Source: JALZKA01 sp963717635 (GTDB lineage: Bacteria; Actinomycetota; Thermoleophilia; Solirubrobacterales; 70-9). Taken from it: 64,000 nt of DNA. Shown piece after piece: positions 40,018 through 49,055 of the stretch (position 1 is the first letter of the stretch; the number at the start of each line of letters is the position of its first letter). Position numbers and translations under genes: made by a program. Under the pieces are notes generated by a model. The model did no database searches and was not told the origin of the DNA. It was given only the letters and a program-made list of their open reading frames with translations. The stretch spans positions 2,356,001 through 2,420,000 of the forward strand of contig OY970347.1 in NCBI GenBank assembly GCA_963717635.1, written 5' to 3'.

Positions 40018-41016
40018 CTAGGAGAGGCCGGCGATCGCGGCCACTCGGTCGCGGTGCTGCGACGCTGAGCCCATCAGCTGCGAGGAGACTCGCGCCCGCT
40101 TCAGGAAGAAGTGGATGTCGTGCTCCCAGGTGAAGCCGATGCCGCCGAGCGTCTGGATCGCGTTGTGCGTGACCGAGTTCGCCGCGTCCGATGCCCGCGC
40201 CTTGGCCATCGAGGCCGCGAGCGACAGCGCGTCAGGTTGGGCGTCGGCGCACCAGGCTGCGTAGTAGGTGAGCGAGCGGGCTTCCTCCACGTCCCACAGC
40301 ATCTCCGCGAGCCGGTGCGAGACCGCCTGGTAGGCGCCGATCGGCCGGCCGAACTGCTCGCGCTCCTTCGCGTATTCGGTTGCCATGTCGAGCGCCCGCT
40401 GCGCGACCCCCACCGACTCGGCCGCCAGGGCGACCTGGCCAACGGAGCTCGCCCAGGCGATTTGCCCGGGAAGCGGATCGCCGCCGTCGGCCAGCACCCG
40501 GAAGTAGGCACGCGTCGGGTCGATCAGCTCGAGGCGCTCGAGCTTCGCGTCCTCGGGCTTCACGAGCTTGGCAGCCTCGCCGGCGACCATCACCAGGATC
40601 GCCGCTCCTCCGGCGGCCCCGACGACCGGATCCTGGTCGCAGGTCATCTCAGCAGCTCCCCGCGCCCGGCCCGACGCGATCCCAGGTAGCCACTCGGCCC
40701 GCTGCTCGTCCGAGCCCGCCGAGGCGAGCACGGCACCCGCGTAGGCGTTCGAAATCATCGGCGTCGGCGCGCAGGCGTAGCCGAGCTCCTCCTGCAGGAT
40801 CACCAGCTCGACGGCGCCCAGGCCCTGCCCCCCGTAGTCCTCGGAGATCGCGATGCCGGGCCAGCCGAGCCCGCACATCTCCATCCAGACCGCGTCGTCG
40901 TAAGGACTCTCCCCCTCGGCCAGCTCGCGAACCTTCTCCGGCTTGAACCGCGCGGCGACGAAGTCCTTCGCCGTCGACTTGATCTCGCGCTGCTCGTCGG
41001 AGAAGTCGAAGTCCAT
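40018..41016 (-). CDS. Acyl-CoA dehydrogenase (short partner of a heteromeric pair)
   Basis: 332 residues from ATG 41016, overlapping the stop of the upstream dehydrogenase. It starts MDFDFSDEQREIKSTAKDFV and keeps the helical N-terminal domain and the C-terminal helical domain (REQFGRPIGAYQAVSHRLAE, IQTLGGIGFTWEHDIHFFLK). The middle beta domain is shortened and lacks the usual TEP...GSD motif (it reads EMTCDQDPVVGAAGGAAILV). In mycobacteria, such short and long pairs (FadE26/27, FadE28/29) form alpha2beta2 enzymes for steroid side chains. A similar heterotetramer is likely here. Confidence 0.9.
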   Translation of the reverse strand: MDFDFSDEQREIKSTAKDFVAARFKPEKVRELAEGESPYDDAVWMEMCGLGWPGIAISEDYGGQGLGAVELVILQEELGYACAPTPMISNAYAGAVLASAGSDEQRAEWLPGIASGRARGAAEMTCDQDPVVGAAGGAAILVMVAGEAAKLVKPEDAKLERLELIDPTRAYFRVLADGGDPLPGQIAWASSVGQVALAAESVGVAQRALDMATEYAKEREQFGRPIGAYQAVSHRLAEMLWDVEEARSLTYYAAWCADAQPDALSLAASMAKARASDAANSVTHNAIQTLGGIGFTWEHDIHFFLKRARVSSQLMGSASQHRDRVAAIAGLS

Positions 41017-42155
41017 CAGCGAAGCTTCGGCAGGCCGAGCACCCGCTCGGCGACGATGTTCTTGAGGACGTCGGACGTACCGCCCTCGATCGAGTTCGCG
41101 CGCGTGCGTAGGAACCGGTACGCCCAGAGATTGCCGGAGGTGAGGGCCGAGAGACCGCCGACCTCGACCGCCAGCTCGGTCAGGGCCTGGCTGGTCGACG
41201 ACCATTGCAGCTTCGCGATCGAGCCCTCGGGTCCCGGGGTCCCGACCTTCATCGTCGCGGTCAGCGCCCGCATGGCCCCGAGGCGAAGCCCCTCGATTCC
41301 GATCTTCAGCCGCGCGACCTTGTCGCGGACCAGCGGATCGTCCGCCTTTCCCTGTTCCTTGGCTAGCTGGATCAGCTCATCGAGCGAGTTGGCCAGGCCG
41401 AGGGCCGCCGAGGCACCGAGGCCGGCGCGCTCGTTCATCAGGGTCGTGATCGCGACCATCCAGCCGTTGCCAACGCCGCCGACGACGTTCTCGTCCGGCA
41501 CGTAGGCCCCCTCGATGAAAAGCTCGTTGAACTCGGCCTCGCCGGTGATCTGGCGCAGCGGGCGGACCTCGATCTCGTCCTGGTCCATGTCCATCAGGAA
41601 ATAGGTCAGGCCCTTGTGCTTGGCAGCCTCGGGGTCGGTACGGGCGACGAGCATGCACCACTTCGCCTCGTGCGCGAACGTGGTCCAGACCTTCTGGCCG
41701 GTGATCCGGAAGCCGCCGTTCTCCTTCACGGCCTTGGTCTTCAGCGAGGCGAGGTCCGAGCCGGACTCGGGCTCGGAGAAGCCCTGGCACCAGATCTCCT
41801 CGGCCGAGAGGATCGGCTCGAGAAACCGCTCCTTCTGCTCCTCGGTGCCGTGCGCGATCACCACCGGGCCGCCCATCACGAGGCCCAGCACGTTGGCGGG
41901 CCGCGGCGCTTTCGCGCGCGCCAGTTCGGCGCCGAAGATCGACTGTTCGATCAGGGTCGCCCCACGGCCGCCGTACTCCTTCGGCCACGAGACCCCCGCC
42001 CAGCCCGCCGCATGGAGCTTGCGCTGCCACTCGCGCTCGAACTCGAACTGCACCTGGTCGCCGCCGGTCGGCGCCGGGCCCGGATGGTTGTCCGCGATCC
42101 AGGCGCGAACCTCGTCCTGGAACTCCTGCTCTTCAGGGGTGAGGGTCAGGTCCAT
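41016..42155 (-). CDS. Acyl-CoA dehydrogenase (long partner of a heteromeric pair)
   Basis: 379 residues from ATG 42155. It is a full-length chain: FQDEVRAWIADNHPGPAP, WAGVSWPKEYGGRGATLIEQ, then CQGFSEPESGSDLASLKTKA (flavin contact motif), GFRITGQKVWTTFAHEAKWC, and the C-terminal NSIEGGTSDVLKNIVAERVL, which is the usual end of FadE-type chains where the catalytic glutamate region lies. It overlaps the start of the short chain by one base, indicating coupled expression. The substrate is probably a bulky or branched acyl-CoA, but this is inference from mycobacterial pairs. Confidence 0.92.
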   Translation of the reverse strand: MDLTLTPEEQEFQDEVRAWIADNHPGPAPTGGDQVQFEFEREWQRKLHAAGWAGVSWPKEYGGRGATLIEQSIFGAELARAKAPRPANVLGLVMGGPVVIAHGTEEQKERFLEPILSAEEIWCQGFSEPESGSDLASLKTKAVKENGGFRITGQKVWTTFAHEAKWCMLVARTDPEAAKHKGLTYFLMDMDQDEIEVRPLRQITGEAEFNELFIEGAYVPDENVVGGVGNGWMVAITTLMNERAGLGASAALGLANSLDELIQLAKEQGKADDPLVRDKVARLKIGIEGLRLGAMRALTATMKVGTPGPEGSIAKLQWSSTSQALTELAVEVGGLSALTSGNLWAYRFLRTRANSIEGGTSDVLKNIVAERVLGLPKLR

Positions 42156-42214
42156 GGCCGACGCCGCACTCTATATAGGGTGCGACCGATCGTCAGCGAC
42201 CGCAAGGAGCCGTG

Positions 42215-43081
42215 ATGCCAGAGCGAGACGGATACATCCCCGGAGTCCCCTGCTGGGCGGACACCAGCCAACCCGACCCCAAGGCAGCGACCGACTTCTA
42301 CGGCGCCCTGTTCGGCTGGGAGTTCGAGAGCGTCATGCCCGAGGGATCCCCCGGCGAGTACTTCATGGGCCGGATCGGAGGCAAGGACGTCGCCGCCGTC
42401 GGTTCCGTCCCGGAATCGATGCCGTCGATGGCGATGTGGAACACGTACGTCTGGGTCGACAGCGCCGACGAGACGGCGGCGAAGGTCATGGGGGCCGGCG
42501 GCAAGGCGCTGATGGAGCCGTTCGACATCATGGATTCCGGCCGGATGGCGGCGTTCGCCGATCCCGAGGGCGCCGTGTTCTGCGTCTGGCAGCCCAACGA
42601 GCACAGGGGCTCCCAGCTCGTCAACGAGCACGGCAGCGTCAACTTCAACGTCCTGAACACCCGCGACGCGGCCGCAGCCAAGTCGTTCTACGGCTCGGTC
42701 TTCGGCTGGCAGACGATCGGGCTTCCGGGCGGGTTCGAGATGTGGACGCTCCCCGGCTATGGCGATCACCTCGAGCGCGACAACCCCGGCCTGCGAGCGG
42801 GGATGGCCGAGATGGGGGCGCCTGAGGGTTTCGAGGACGTCGTCGCCTCGGTCTTCCCGCTCGGAGACGACCAGCCCGAGACGCCGGCGCACTGGGGCGT
42901 GACGTTTGCGGTGGACGAGGCCGACGACATCGCCGAGAAGGCGACCGAGCTCGGCGGCAAGGTGCTGGTCCCGCCGATGGACGCGCCCTGGGTCCGGACG
43001 ACCGTTCTCGCCGACCCTCAGGGTGCGACGTTCACGGCCAGCAAGTTCGTGCTCGAGAACCGCGACCTTGCGGCCGGTTAG
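42215..43081 (+). CDS. VOC family protein with two glyoxalase-like domains
   Basis: 288 residues from ATG 42215; AAGGAG at 42204 is better spaced for this ATG than for the GTG just before it. Two vicinal-oxygen-chelate domains in tandem are visible. The first (residues about 8-125) contains PDPKAATDFYGALFGWEFES and ends AAFADPEGAVFCVWQP. The second (about 138-280) contains RDAAAAKSFYGSVFGWQTIG and ends VLADPQGATFTASKF. This layout is common in actinobacterial proteins annotated as hydroxylase- or antigen-like. A metal-dependent enzyme or a ligand-binding protein is equally possible. Confidence 0.85.
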   Translation: MPERDGYIPGVPCWADTSQPDPKAATDFYGALFGWEFESVMPEGSPGEYFMGRIGGKDVAAVGSVPESMPSMAMWNTYVWVDSADETAAKVMGAGGKALMEPFDIMDSGRMAAFADPEGAVFCVWQPNEHRGSQLVNEHGSVNFNVLNTRDAAAAKSFYGSVFGWQTIGLPGGFEMWTLPGYGDHLERDNPGLRAGMAEMGAPEGFEDVVASVFPLGDDQPETPAHWGVTFAVDEADDIAEKATELGGKVLVPPMDAPWVRTTVLADPQGATFTASKFVLENRDLAAG

Positions 43082-43986
43082 TCCACCGCGTAGAGCACGA
43101 TGAACGCCGACGCGAGATAGCTCGCCCCGGCGAAGATCATTCCCGGATCCTCCGCCAGGATCGCCGCCGTCGAGCGGGTGTCGCCGCGGTCGTAGATCAG
43201 GTAGAGGTAGCGGAAGACGCCGTAGAGGACCGATGGCGCCGTCGCCAGCATCTTCGAGCCGGCGAACGGCGAGTTCACCGCATAGATCACGTAGCTGAGG
43301 ATCGCCGTGGCGGTGACCATCGCGATCATCTGGTCGAGGAACGGCAGCGAGTAGTGCTCGAGCACGGGACGCGTCGATATGACCTCGGTCGGCTGCTCGG
43401 TCGCCGGCGCCTGCGGCGCCGCGTCGGCCGGGCGATCCTCCAGCATCGCCTCCTGGCGGCGCTTCGTGAAGCCGAGGAACAGCGCCAGCATCGCGGTGCA
43501 GACCAGCAGGTACTCGGACGCGGTCGCGTTGACCGCCACCGCGCCGGCGACGACCCGCAGGATGAACAGCGACGCGATCGTCATCACGTCCAGGATCACG
43601 AGGCGCTTGAGGACGATCGAGTACGCAACCGTCACCAGCGCGTAGAGCGCGACGAATCCGGCGACCTCGGCGTCAACCGTCGCCCAGGGCAGCAGGATGG
43701 CGAACGCCGCCAAGCCGATCGCCGCGGTGATCGCCGTCTCGCCCGGCAGCACCCCGCTGGCGATCGGTCGGCCGCGCTTGTCCGGATGAAGCCGGTCGTG
43801 TTCGCGGTCGCGCAGATCGTTGAACAGATAGCCGGCGCTCGAGATCGCGCAGAAGGCGACGAACGTGATCGTCGCGTCGAGCAGTGCCTGGCCGTCGTCG
43901 AACTGGCGCGAGAAGATCACGCCGGCGAAGACCAGGAGGTTCTTGATCCACTCCTGCGGGCGCAGGGAGGCGACGAGCGGGCTCAT
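43078..43986 (-). CDS. UbiA prenyltransferase family, decaprenyl-phosphate phosphoribosyltransferase-like
   Basis: 302 residues from ATG 43986. It is a multi-span UbiA protein with the first aspartate motif in YLFNDLRDREHDRLHPDKRG (NDxxDxxxD), followed by RPIASGVLP, the form seen in DPPR synthases. The second aspartate-rich site is YDRGDTRSTAAILAEDPGMI. DPPR synthase links phosphoribosyl pyrophosphate to polyprenyl phosphate, leading to ribosyl or arabinosyl donors for the cell wall. The downstream epimerases are not in the window. The gene follows the AGPS-like oxidase by 13 bases on the same strand. Confidence 0.85.
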   Translation of the reverse strand: MSPLVASLRPQEWIKNLLVFAGVIFSRQFDDGQALLDATITFVAFCAISSAGYLFNDLRDREHDRLHPDKRGRPIASGVLPGETAITAAIGLAAFAILLPWATVDAEVAGFVALYALVTVAYSIVLKRLVILDVMTIASLFILRVVAGAVAVNATASEYLLVCTAMLALFLGFTKRRQEAMLEDRPADAAPQAPATEQPTEVISTRPVLEHYSLPFLDQMIAMVTATAILSYVIYAVNSPFAGSKMLATAPSVLYGVFRYLYLIYDRGDTRSTAAILAEDPGMIFAGASYLASAFIVLYAVD

Positions 43987-43999
43987 GACCCGCACAAGG

Positions 44000-45604
44000 C
44001 TACGGAGCGGGGTCGATCAGCACGCCGGGATTCAGGATCCCCGCAGGATCCAATGCGTGCTTGGCCGCGCGCAGCGCGTCGGCAAACGGCTGCGGGCGCT
44101 GGCGGTCGTACCAGGGGCGGTGGTCGCGCCCGACGGCGTGGTGATGAGTGATCGTCCCGCCGGCCTCGATCAGGGCCTCTGAGACGGCCGCCTTGATCTC
44201 GTCCCACTGCTCGAGCTCGGACCCGCGCCGGGCCGGGCAGAGCACGGTGTAATACGGCGCCGGCCCGTCCGGGTAGACGTGGGTGAACCGGCAGCTGACG
44301 GTGCTCGGCTCGCCGACGGTCTTACGGGCGGCCTCGGTGACCGTGGCGTGGAACTCGGCGAACCGGTCCCAGGTGATCGCCGTCTCAAACGTCTCCGAAA
44401 GGACGCCGAGCGCGACGAACGAGTCACGGAGGTAGGGCGCGGCCAGGAAGGCGTCGCGCCAGGCGCTCGACGCCTCGCCCGACCCGCCGCCGCCACCCGT
44501 GCGCACTTCTCCCGGGGTGCCGCCGTGAGTGCGAACGGCGTCGAGCGCAACGTCCAAGTCTGAATCGATTGGGTGGTGGGCGGACTCGAAGCCCAGCATC
44601 AGCATCGCCTGGTGGCCGTCCCCCGCGCCGTTGATGCGAGCCTCGGCCGGATCCAGCAAGCGGCAGTTCGACGGATCGAGCCCGGACTGCGAGAGCTCGC
44701 GCACGGCCTCGACCCCGGCGGCGAACGAGTCGAACGCGGCGGCGCAAGCGGCCTTGTGTGTCGGCCGCGGCTGGACCCGGACCCAGGCCTCGGTGATCAC
44801 CCCGAGGATTCCCTCGGAGCCGATCAGCATCCGGTCCGGACTGGGGCCGGCTCCCGACGCCGGCAGCCTGCGGCTCTGCCATGCGCCCGCCGGCGTGATC
44901 GCGCGCACCGACTCGACCATCTCGTCGACGTGGGTCAGCCTGGTCGCGAAGTGCCCGCCGGCGCGGGTCGCGATCCAGCCGCCGAGCGTCGCGAACTCGA
45001 ACGACTGCGGATAGCAGCGCATCGTCAGGCCACGCTCGCGAAGCTGGTCCTCCAGCACCGGCCCCGGCGCGCCGGCCTGGATCCGGGCCGAGCGCGAGAC
45101 CTCGTCGACCTCGACGACCCGGTCGAGCATCCCGAGGTCGATCGTCACCACGCCCGGGTAGTCGCGCGGAAGGCGCGGCTCGACGCCGCCACAGACCGAG
45201 GTGCCGCCGCCGTAGGGGATCGCGGCCAGCCCGTCGTCAGCACACCAGTCCAGCAGCGCCTCCACCTCGGCCTCGTCGCGCGGCCGGGCGACGATGTCGG
45301 GCGGGTTCTCGAACCGGCCCCGGAAGCCGCGCACGACGTCGCGGTATGCCTTGCCGAGCGCGTGGCCGGCGCGTGAATGCGGATCGTCGGCGCAGATCGC
45401 GGCCAGCGACTTCGGCGGCACAACCCGCGGCGCGGGAAGCTCGACCCGGTCGAGCGGCACCGCCTCCTCGGGCGCCTGCGCGTCGAAGCCGAGGCGCTCG
45501 CGCACCAGGGGCGCCATCGCCTCCAGCTCGGCCGGCGACGGCTGTCGCGATTCCGCGCCCCAGCCCCAGTGCTTGCGGCGGTCAGCCTGAGGCGGCGCCG
45601 TCAA
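44000..45604 (-). CDS. FAD-binding oxidase resembling alkyl-dihydroxyacetonephosphate synthase
   Basis: 534 residues from TTG 45604, four bases after the upstream SDR gene; the open frame extends further but overlaps that gene. It has the PCMH-type FAD fold: NPPDIVARPRDEAEVEALLD, AAIPYGGGTSVCGGVEPRLP (flavin pyrophosphate loop), SFEFATLGGWIATRAGGHFA and IGSEGILGVITEAWVRVQP. The C-terminal half has TITHHHAVGRDHRPWYDRQR, which matches the HHHG-type active-site loop of alkyl-DHAP synthases. Those enzymes replace the acyl group of acyl-DHAP by a fatty alcohol. Next to a fatty-acyl reductase, an ether-lipid role is attractive. A glycolate/lactate oxidase-like role is the alternative. Confidence 0.85.
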   Translation of the reverse strand: MTAPPQADRRKHWGWGAESRQPSPAELEAMAPLVRERLGFDAQAPEEAVPLDRVELPAPRVVPPKSLAAICADDPHSRAGHALGKAYRDVVRGFRGRFENPPDIVARPRDEAEVEALLDWCADDGLAAIPYGGGTSVCGGVEPRLPRDYPGVVTIDLGMLDRVVEVDEVSRSARIQAGAPGPVLEDQLRERGLTMRCYPQSFEFATLGGWIATRAGGHFATRLTHVDEMVESVRAITPAGAWQSRRLPASGAGPSPDRMLIGSEGILGVITEAWVRVQPRPTHKAACAAAFDSFAAGVEAVRELSQSGLDPSNCRLLDPAEARINGAGDGHQAMLMLGFESAHHPIDSDLDVALDAVRTHGGTPGEVRTGGGGGSGEASSAWRDAFLAAPYLRDSFVALGVLSETFETAITWDRFAEFHATVTEAARKTVGEPSTVSCRFTHVYPDGPAPYYTVLCPARRGSELEQWDEIKAAVSEALIEAGGTITHHHAVGRDHRPWYDRQRPQPFADALRAAKHALDPAGILNPGVLIDPAP

Positions 45605-45608
45605 GCGG

Positions 45609-46607
45609 CTACCAATGCACGCCGCGCGTCGCGCGCGCGAACGCCTTCTGCTCGACGCTGCCCTCGTCGCCATCGGCCTCGGCGCCGCCCTCCGCCTCAG
45701 GCTTCTTCGCCGCGCGCGAATCCGGGAACAGCTTGAAGCCGGCGTTGACGATCGCGTCCTGGAACCGCGGAACGGTCGCGTAGCCGACCTCGGCCAGGCG
45801 CCCGGCAACCGTTGACTGCTTCTTGTTGCGGGAGGTGATCGCGTCGGCGACCATGTCCGCCGCCTCGTCCGGCGACAGCGCCGGGAAGTACTTGTAGTGG
45901 TCCGTGGGAGCGATCATCGGCGTGCGGACCAGCGGCATGTAGACGGTCGAGATCGCGACCCGGTCCTCGAGGATCTCGGCCGCGATCGAGCGCGAGAACG
46001 CGTCCAGCGCCGCCTTCGACGCCACGTAGGCGGAGAAACGCGGCACGTTCGTCTGGACGCCCATCGTCGAGACGTTCACGATCTGGCCCGATTGACGTTC
46101 GCGCATTCCTGGCAGCAGCTTGAGGATCAGCTGAACCGCGCCGAGGTAGTTGAGCTCGATCGTCCTCTCGAAGTCGTGGATGCGGTCGTAGGACAGCTCG
46201 ATCGAGCGCCGGATCGAGCGACCGGCGTTGTTGACGAGGATGTCGACCTTGCCGCGCTCGTCCAGCACCTCGTCGGCCACGCGGGCCACCTCGTCGAGTT
46301 TCGAGAGGTCGGCGGGATGCACGTGGGCCTCGCCGCCGGCGCCGCGGATCTCCTCGGCTACCTCCTCGAGGTTCTCCCGCGTTCGCGAAACGAGCAGCAC
46401 CACCCCGCCTGACTCGCCGACCTTCAGCGCCAGCGCGCGGCCGATCCCGGACGACGCCCCGGTAATCAGCACGACCTTGCCGTCCACGGCCTTGCCGAGG
46501 GTCCGGCGGTCGAGCGGGTTCGGAATCGGCAGGTTGCCCGGCACGTCGCGGGCGACCCGGGCGATCGCCCGGGCGCGCTTGCCGAGCGAGGGTCGGCGGT
46601 CGGCCAT
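45609..46607 (-). CDS. SDR family oxidoreductase (paralogue of the reductase C-terminal domain)
   Basis: 332 residues from ATG 46607, four bases after the larger reductase gene. It is a classical short-chain dehydrogenase: LITGASSGIGRALALKVGES, NNAGRSIRRSIELSYDRIHD, NVSTMGVQTNVPRFSAYVAS (Ser and Tyr-x3-Lys in YVASK). The protein aligns from end to end with the C-terminal 280 residues of the neighbouring 666-residue reductase, including the identical last residues RGVHW. The two are clearly products of a tandem duplication. It may reduce acyl- or alkyl-DHAP, a fatty aldehyde or a 3-ketone. Confidence 0.9.
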   Translation of the reverse strand: MADRRPSLGKRARAIARVARDVPGNLPIPNPLDRRTLGKAVDGKVVLITGASSGIGRALALKVGESGGVVLLVSRTRENLEEVAEEIRGAGGEAHVHPADLSKLDEVARVADEVLDERGKVDILVNNAGRSIRRSIELSYDRIHDFERTIELNYLGAVQLILKLLPGMRERQSGQIVNVSTMGVQTNVPRFSAYVASKAALDAFSRSIAAEILEDRVAISTVYMPLVRTPMIAPTDHYKYFPALSPDEAADMVADAITSRNKKQSTVAGRLAEVGYATVPRFQDAIVNAGFKLFPDSRAAKKPEAEGGAEADGDEGSVEQKAFARATRGVHW

Positions 46608-46610
46608 CGC

Positions 46611-48611
46611 CTACCAGTGCACCCCGCGCATCAGGTACGCGAAGGCGACCCCTTCGGTCGAGACCTCGTCGTCCTTCGCGGCCTTGTCCGGATCGCCCTT
46701 CGCGGCCTTCGAGTCGGGGAACAGCTTGTAGCCCTGGTTGAGGATCGCGTCGGAGGTTTTCGGCGCCAGCGTGTAGAGGACCTCGCCGAAGGTTCCGAGC
46801 TTGGTCGCGACCTTCTTCGGCCGGCGGATGATCGCGTCGCTGATCATCTCGGCGGCCTCCTCCGGGGAGATCGTCGGGAACGCGTCGTACATCTTCGTCG
46901 GCGCGATCATCGGGGTGCGAACCAGCGGCATGTGGATCGTCGTGATGTGGACGCCGTCGTCGACGACCTCGGAGCCGATGCAGCGCGAGAACGCGTCCAG
47001 TGCCGCCTTCGAGGCGACGTAGGCCGAGAAGCGCGGGGTGTTGGTCTGGACCCCGATCGAGCTGACGTTGATGATGTGCCCGAACTTGCGCTCGCGCATT
47101 CCGGGCAGCAGCTTCATGATCAGCTTCAGCGCGCCGAAGTAGTTGAGCTGCATGGTCCGCTCGTAGTCGTGGAAGCGGTCGTATGAGAGCGCGACGGAGC
47201 GGCGGATCGAGCGACCGGCGTTGTTGACGAGGATGTCCACGCGGCCGTGCTCGGCATTCACCTCGTCAGCCATCCGCTCGATGTCGTCGATGTCGGAGAG
47301 GTCGCACTGGTGGATGTGCGCGGTGCCCCCCGCCTGCTCGATCTCGGCGCGCGTCTCCTCCAGCTTCTCGGGCGTGCGGGCGACAAGCAGCACGGTTCCG
47401 CCAGCCTCGCCGACCTTGAGCGCCGCCGACTTGCCGATCCCCGACGACGCGCCGGTGATCATCACGATCCTGTCGGCCACCGCGCCGGCGAGCGAGCGGT
47501 CCTTGAACAGGTCCGGATCGAGGTTGCGCTCCCAGTAGTCCCAGAGCTTCGCAGCGTAGGTCTCCAGCGGCGGCACCTGGATGTCCGTGCCCTCCAGGGC
47601 CTCCCTGGTGTTGCGGCAGTCGAAGCTGGCCGGATAGTTGACGTAGGTCAGGACCGAGTCCGGGATTCCGAGGTCGCCGAGCACCGTGTTGCGGATCCGC
47701 TTCACCGGCGGCAGCATCATCAGCCCTGAGCGCACCTGCTGAGGGACCATGCCGAACATCTTCGGGTCGAGCCGCAGGCCCATCTGCGGCGCGTGGCCCG
47801 CGCGGGCGAAGAGGTTGATCACCTGACCGGCCGACTTCGGGTTCGGATCGGTCAGCGAGAACGCCTTGCGGTCCCAGCTCTCGTCGTCGAGGTGGGCGAT
47901 GTGGTCGAGCGCCGCGGCCACGAAATCGACCGGGACGAGGTTGATCTCCTTGCCCTCGATCCCGATCGTGGGCAGCCACGGCGGCAGCGCCGACCGCAGC
48001 CGCTGGATCAGCTTGAAGAAGTAGTAAGGCCCGTCGATCTTGTCCATCTCGCCGGTCTCGGAATGGCCGACGACGATGCCGGGGCGGTAGACGCGCCACG
48101 GCCGCTCGCACTCGGTGCGCACGATCCCTTCGGAATCGTGCTTGGTGCGGAAGTACGGATGGGTGTCGAGGTCCTGCGCCTCGTCGAACATGTCCTCGAG
48201 CCAGAGACCCTTGTAGAGGCCCGCCGCCGCGATCGAGCTGACCATGTGGACCCGCCCGGCCTCGACGGCGTGCGCAAGCTCGACCATGTGGTGCGTTCCC
48301 TCGATATTCGCCACCTGCTGGGACTCCGCGTCGGCCGTCATGTCATAGATCGCTGCGAGGTGGAACAGGTGGTCGACCTCGCCGTTCAGCCTGCCGATGT
48401 CCGAATCCGAGACGCCCAGGCGCGGCTGTGAGATGTCGCCGACGATCCCGACCACCCGGTCCTCGCCGACGCCCCAGCGATTGCGCAGCTCCTCGAGCCG
48501 CCCCCTCGATCCCTCGCGCACCAGCACGTAGACGGTGCCCTCGCGCTCGAGCAGGCGCTCGACCAAGTGGCGGCCGATGAACCCGGTCGCGCCGGTGACG
48601 AAGTAGCCCAA
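46611..48611 (-). CDS. Bifunctional SDR protein resembling fatty acyl-CoA/ACP reductase
   Basis: 666 residues from TTG 48611, preceded by AAGGAGAGAC. Residues 1-360 form an extended SDR/thioester-reductase domain: GYFVTGATGFIGRHLVERLL, VDHLFHLAAIYDM, PYFRTKHDSEGIVR (Tyr/Lys pair) and VYRPGIVVGHSETGEMDKID. Residues about 380-640 form a classical SDR: MITGASSGIGKSAALKVGEA, NNAGRSIRRSVALSYDRFHD and SAYVASKAALDAFSRCIG. This two-domain layout and length are those of alcohol-forming fatty acyl-CoA reductases (Marinobacter type, mycobacterial AcrA1/FcrA). It probably makes fatty aldehyde or alcohol from acyl-CoA with NADPH. Confidence 0.9.
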   Translation of the reverse strand: MGYFVTGATGFIGRHLVERLLEREGTVYVLVREGSRGRLEELRNRWGVGEDRVVGIVGDISQPRLGVSDSDIGRLNGEVDHLFHLAAIYDMTADAESQQVANIEGTHHMVELAHAVEAGRVHMVSSIAAAGLYKGLWLEDMFDEAQDLDTHPYFRTKHDSEGIVRTECERPWRVYRPGIVVGHSETGEMDKIDGPYYFFKLIQRLRSALPPWLPTIGIEGKEINLVPVDFVAAALDHIAHLDDESWDRKAFSLTDPNPKSAGQVINLFARAGHAPQMGLRLDPKMFGMVPQQVRSGLMMLPPVKRIRNTVLGDLGIPDSVLTYVNYPASFDCRNTREALEGTDIQVPPLETYAAKLWDYWERNLDPDLFKDRSLAGAVADRIVMITGASSGIGKSAALKVGEAGGTVLLVARTPEKLEETRAEIEQAGGTAHIHQCDLSDIDDIERMADEVNAEHGRVDILVNNAGRSIRRSVALSYDRFHDYERTMQLNYFGALKLIMKLLPGMRERKFGHIINVSSIGVQTNTPRFSAYVASKAALDAFSRCIGSEVVDDGVHITTIHMPLVRTPMIAPTKMYDAFPTISPEEAAEMISDAIIRRPKKVATKLGTFGEVLYTLAPKTSDAILNQGYKLFPDSKAAKGDPDKAAKDDEVSTEGVAFAYLMRGVHW

Positions 48612-48670
48612 CTGTCTCTCCTTCTGCGTTTATCCGACCTTGCCGTGACCCTACACTTGGTAATCAGAGA

Positions 48671-48988
48671 GTGGCGCTTCACCTCACACCGCAGCCGGGC
48701 GAGCCCGGCGATGGCGAGGCTCAGACGAGCCACGTCGATGAGCGGTTCGACGAGCGCAAGCGCCTGGTCGCCGACGGGATGCAGGTGCTCGCGCGGGGCG
48801 CGATGATCTGCCCGAGCTGCGCGCTGCCGATCTCCCCTCGCGCCGGGGTGCGGCCGAAGGCGGCAATGCGGTGTGGCTTCTGCGATCACGCGGGCCCAGC
48901 GCATGAGTTCGTTCGCGGCGACGTGGTCGACACCCCGGCGAACGAGGTGCGGGTCGTAGCTCGGCTCGTCTCGGCGTTCGGTTTGTGA
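48671..48988 (+). CDS. Small zinc-ribbon protein
   Basis: 105 residues from GTG 48671. After a charged N-terminus (TSHVDERFDERKRLVADGMQ) comes a CxxC pair in MICPSCALPISPRAG and a second in AMRCGFCDHAG, with 22 residues between them, a treble-clef or rubredoxin-like zinc knuckle. The C-terminus is acidic then hydrophobic (NEVRVVARLVSAFGL). It diverges from the reductase gene across 59 bases. No family is recognised; a regulatory or RNA-binding role is possible. Confidence 0.65.
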   Translation: MALHLTPQPGEPGDGEAQTSHVDERFDERKRLVADGMQVLARGAMICPSCALPISPRAGVRPKAAMRCGFCDHAGPAHEFVRGDVVDTPANEVRVVARLVSAFGL

Positions 48989-49055
48989 AAACCCTGCTGC
49001 GAAGCGCCGAACCGCGCTCCTCTGAGATCGCGAAGTCATAGACTCAGACGCAGCT

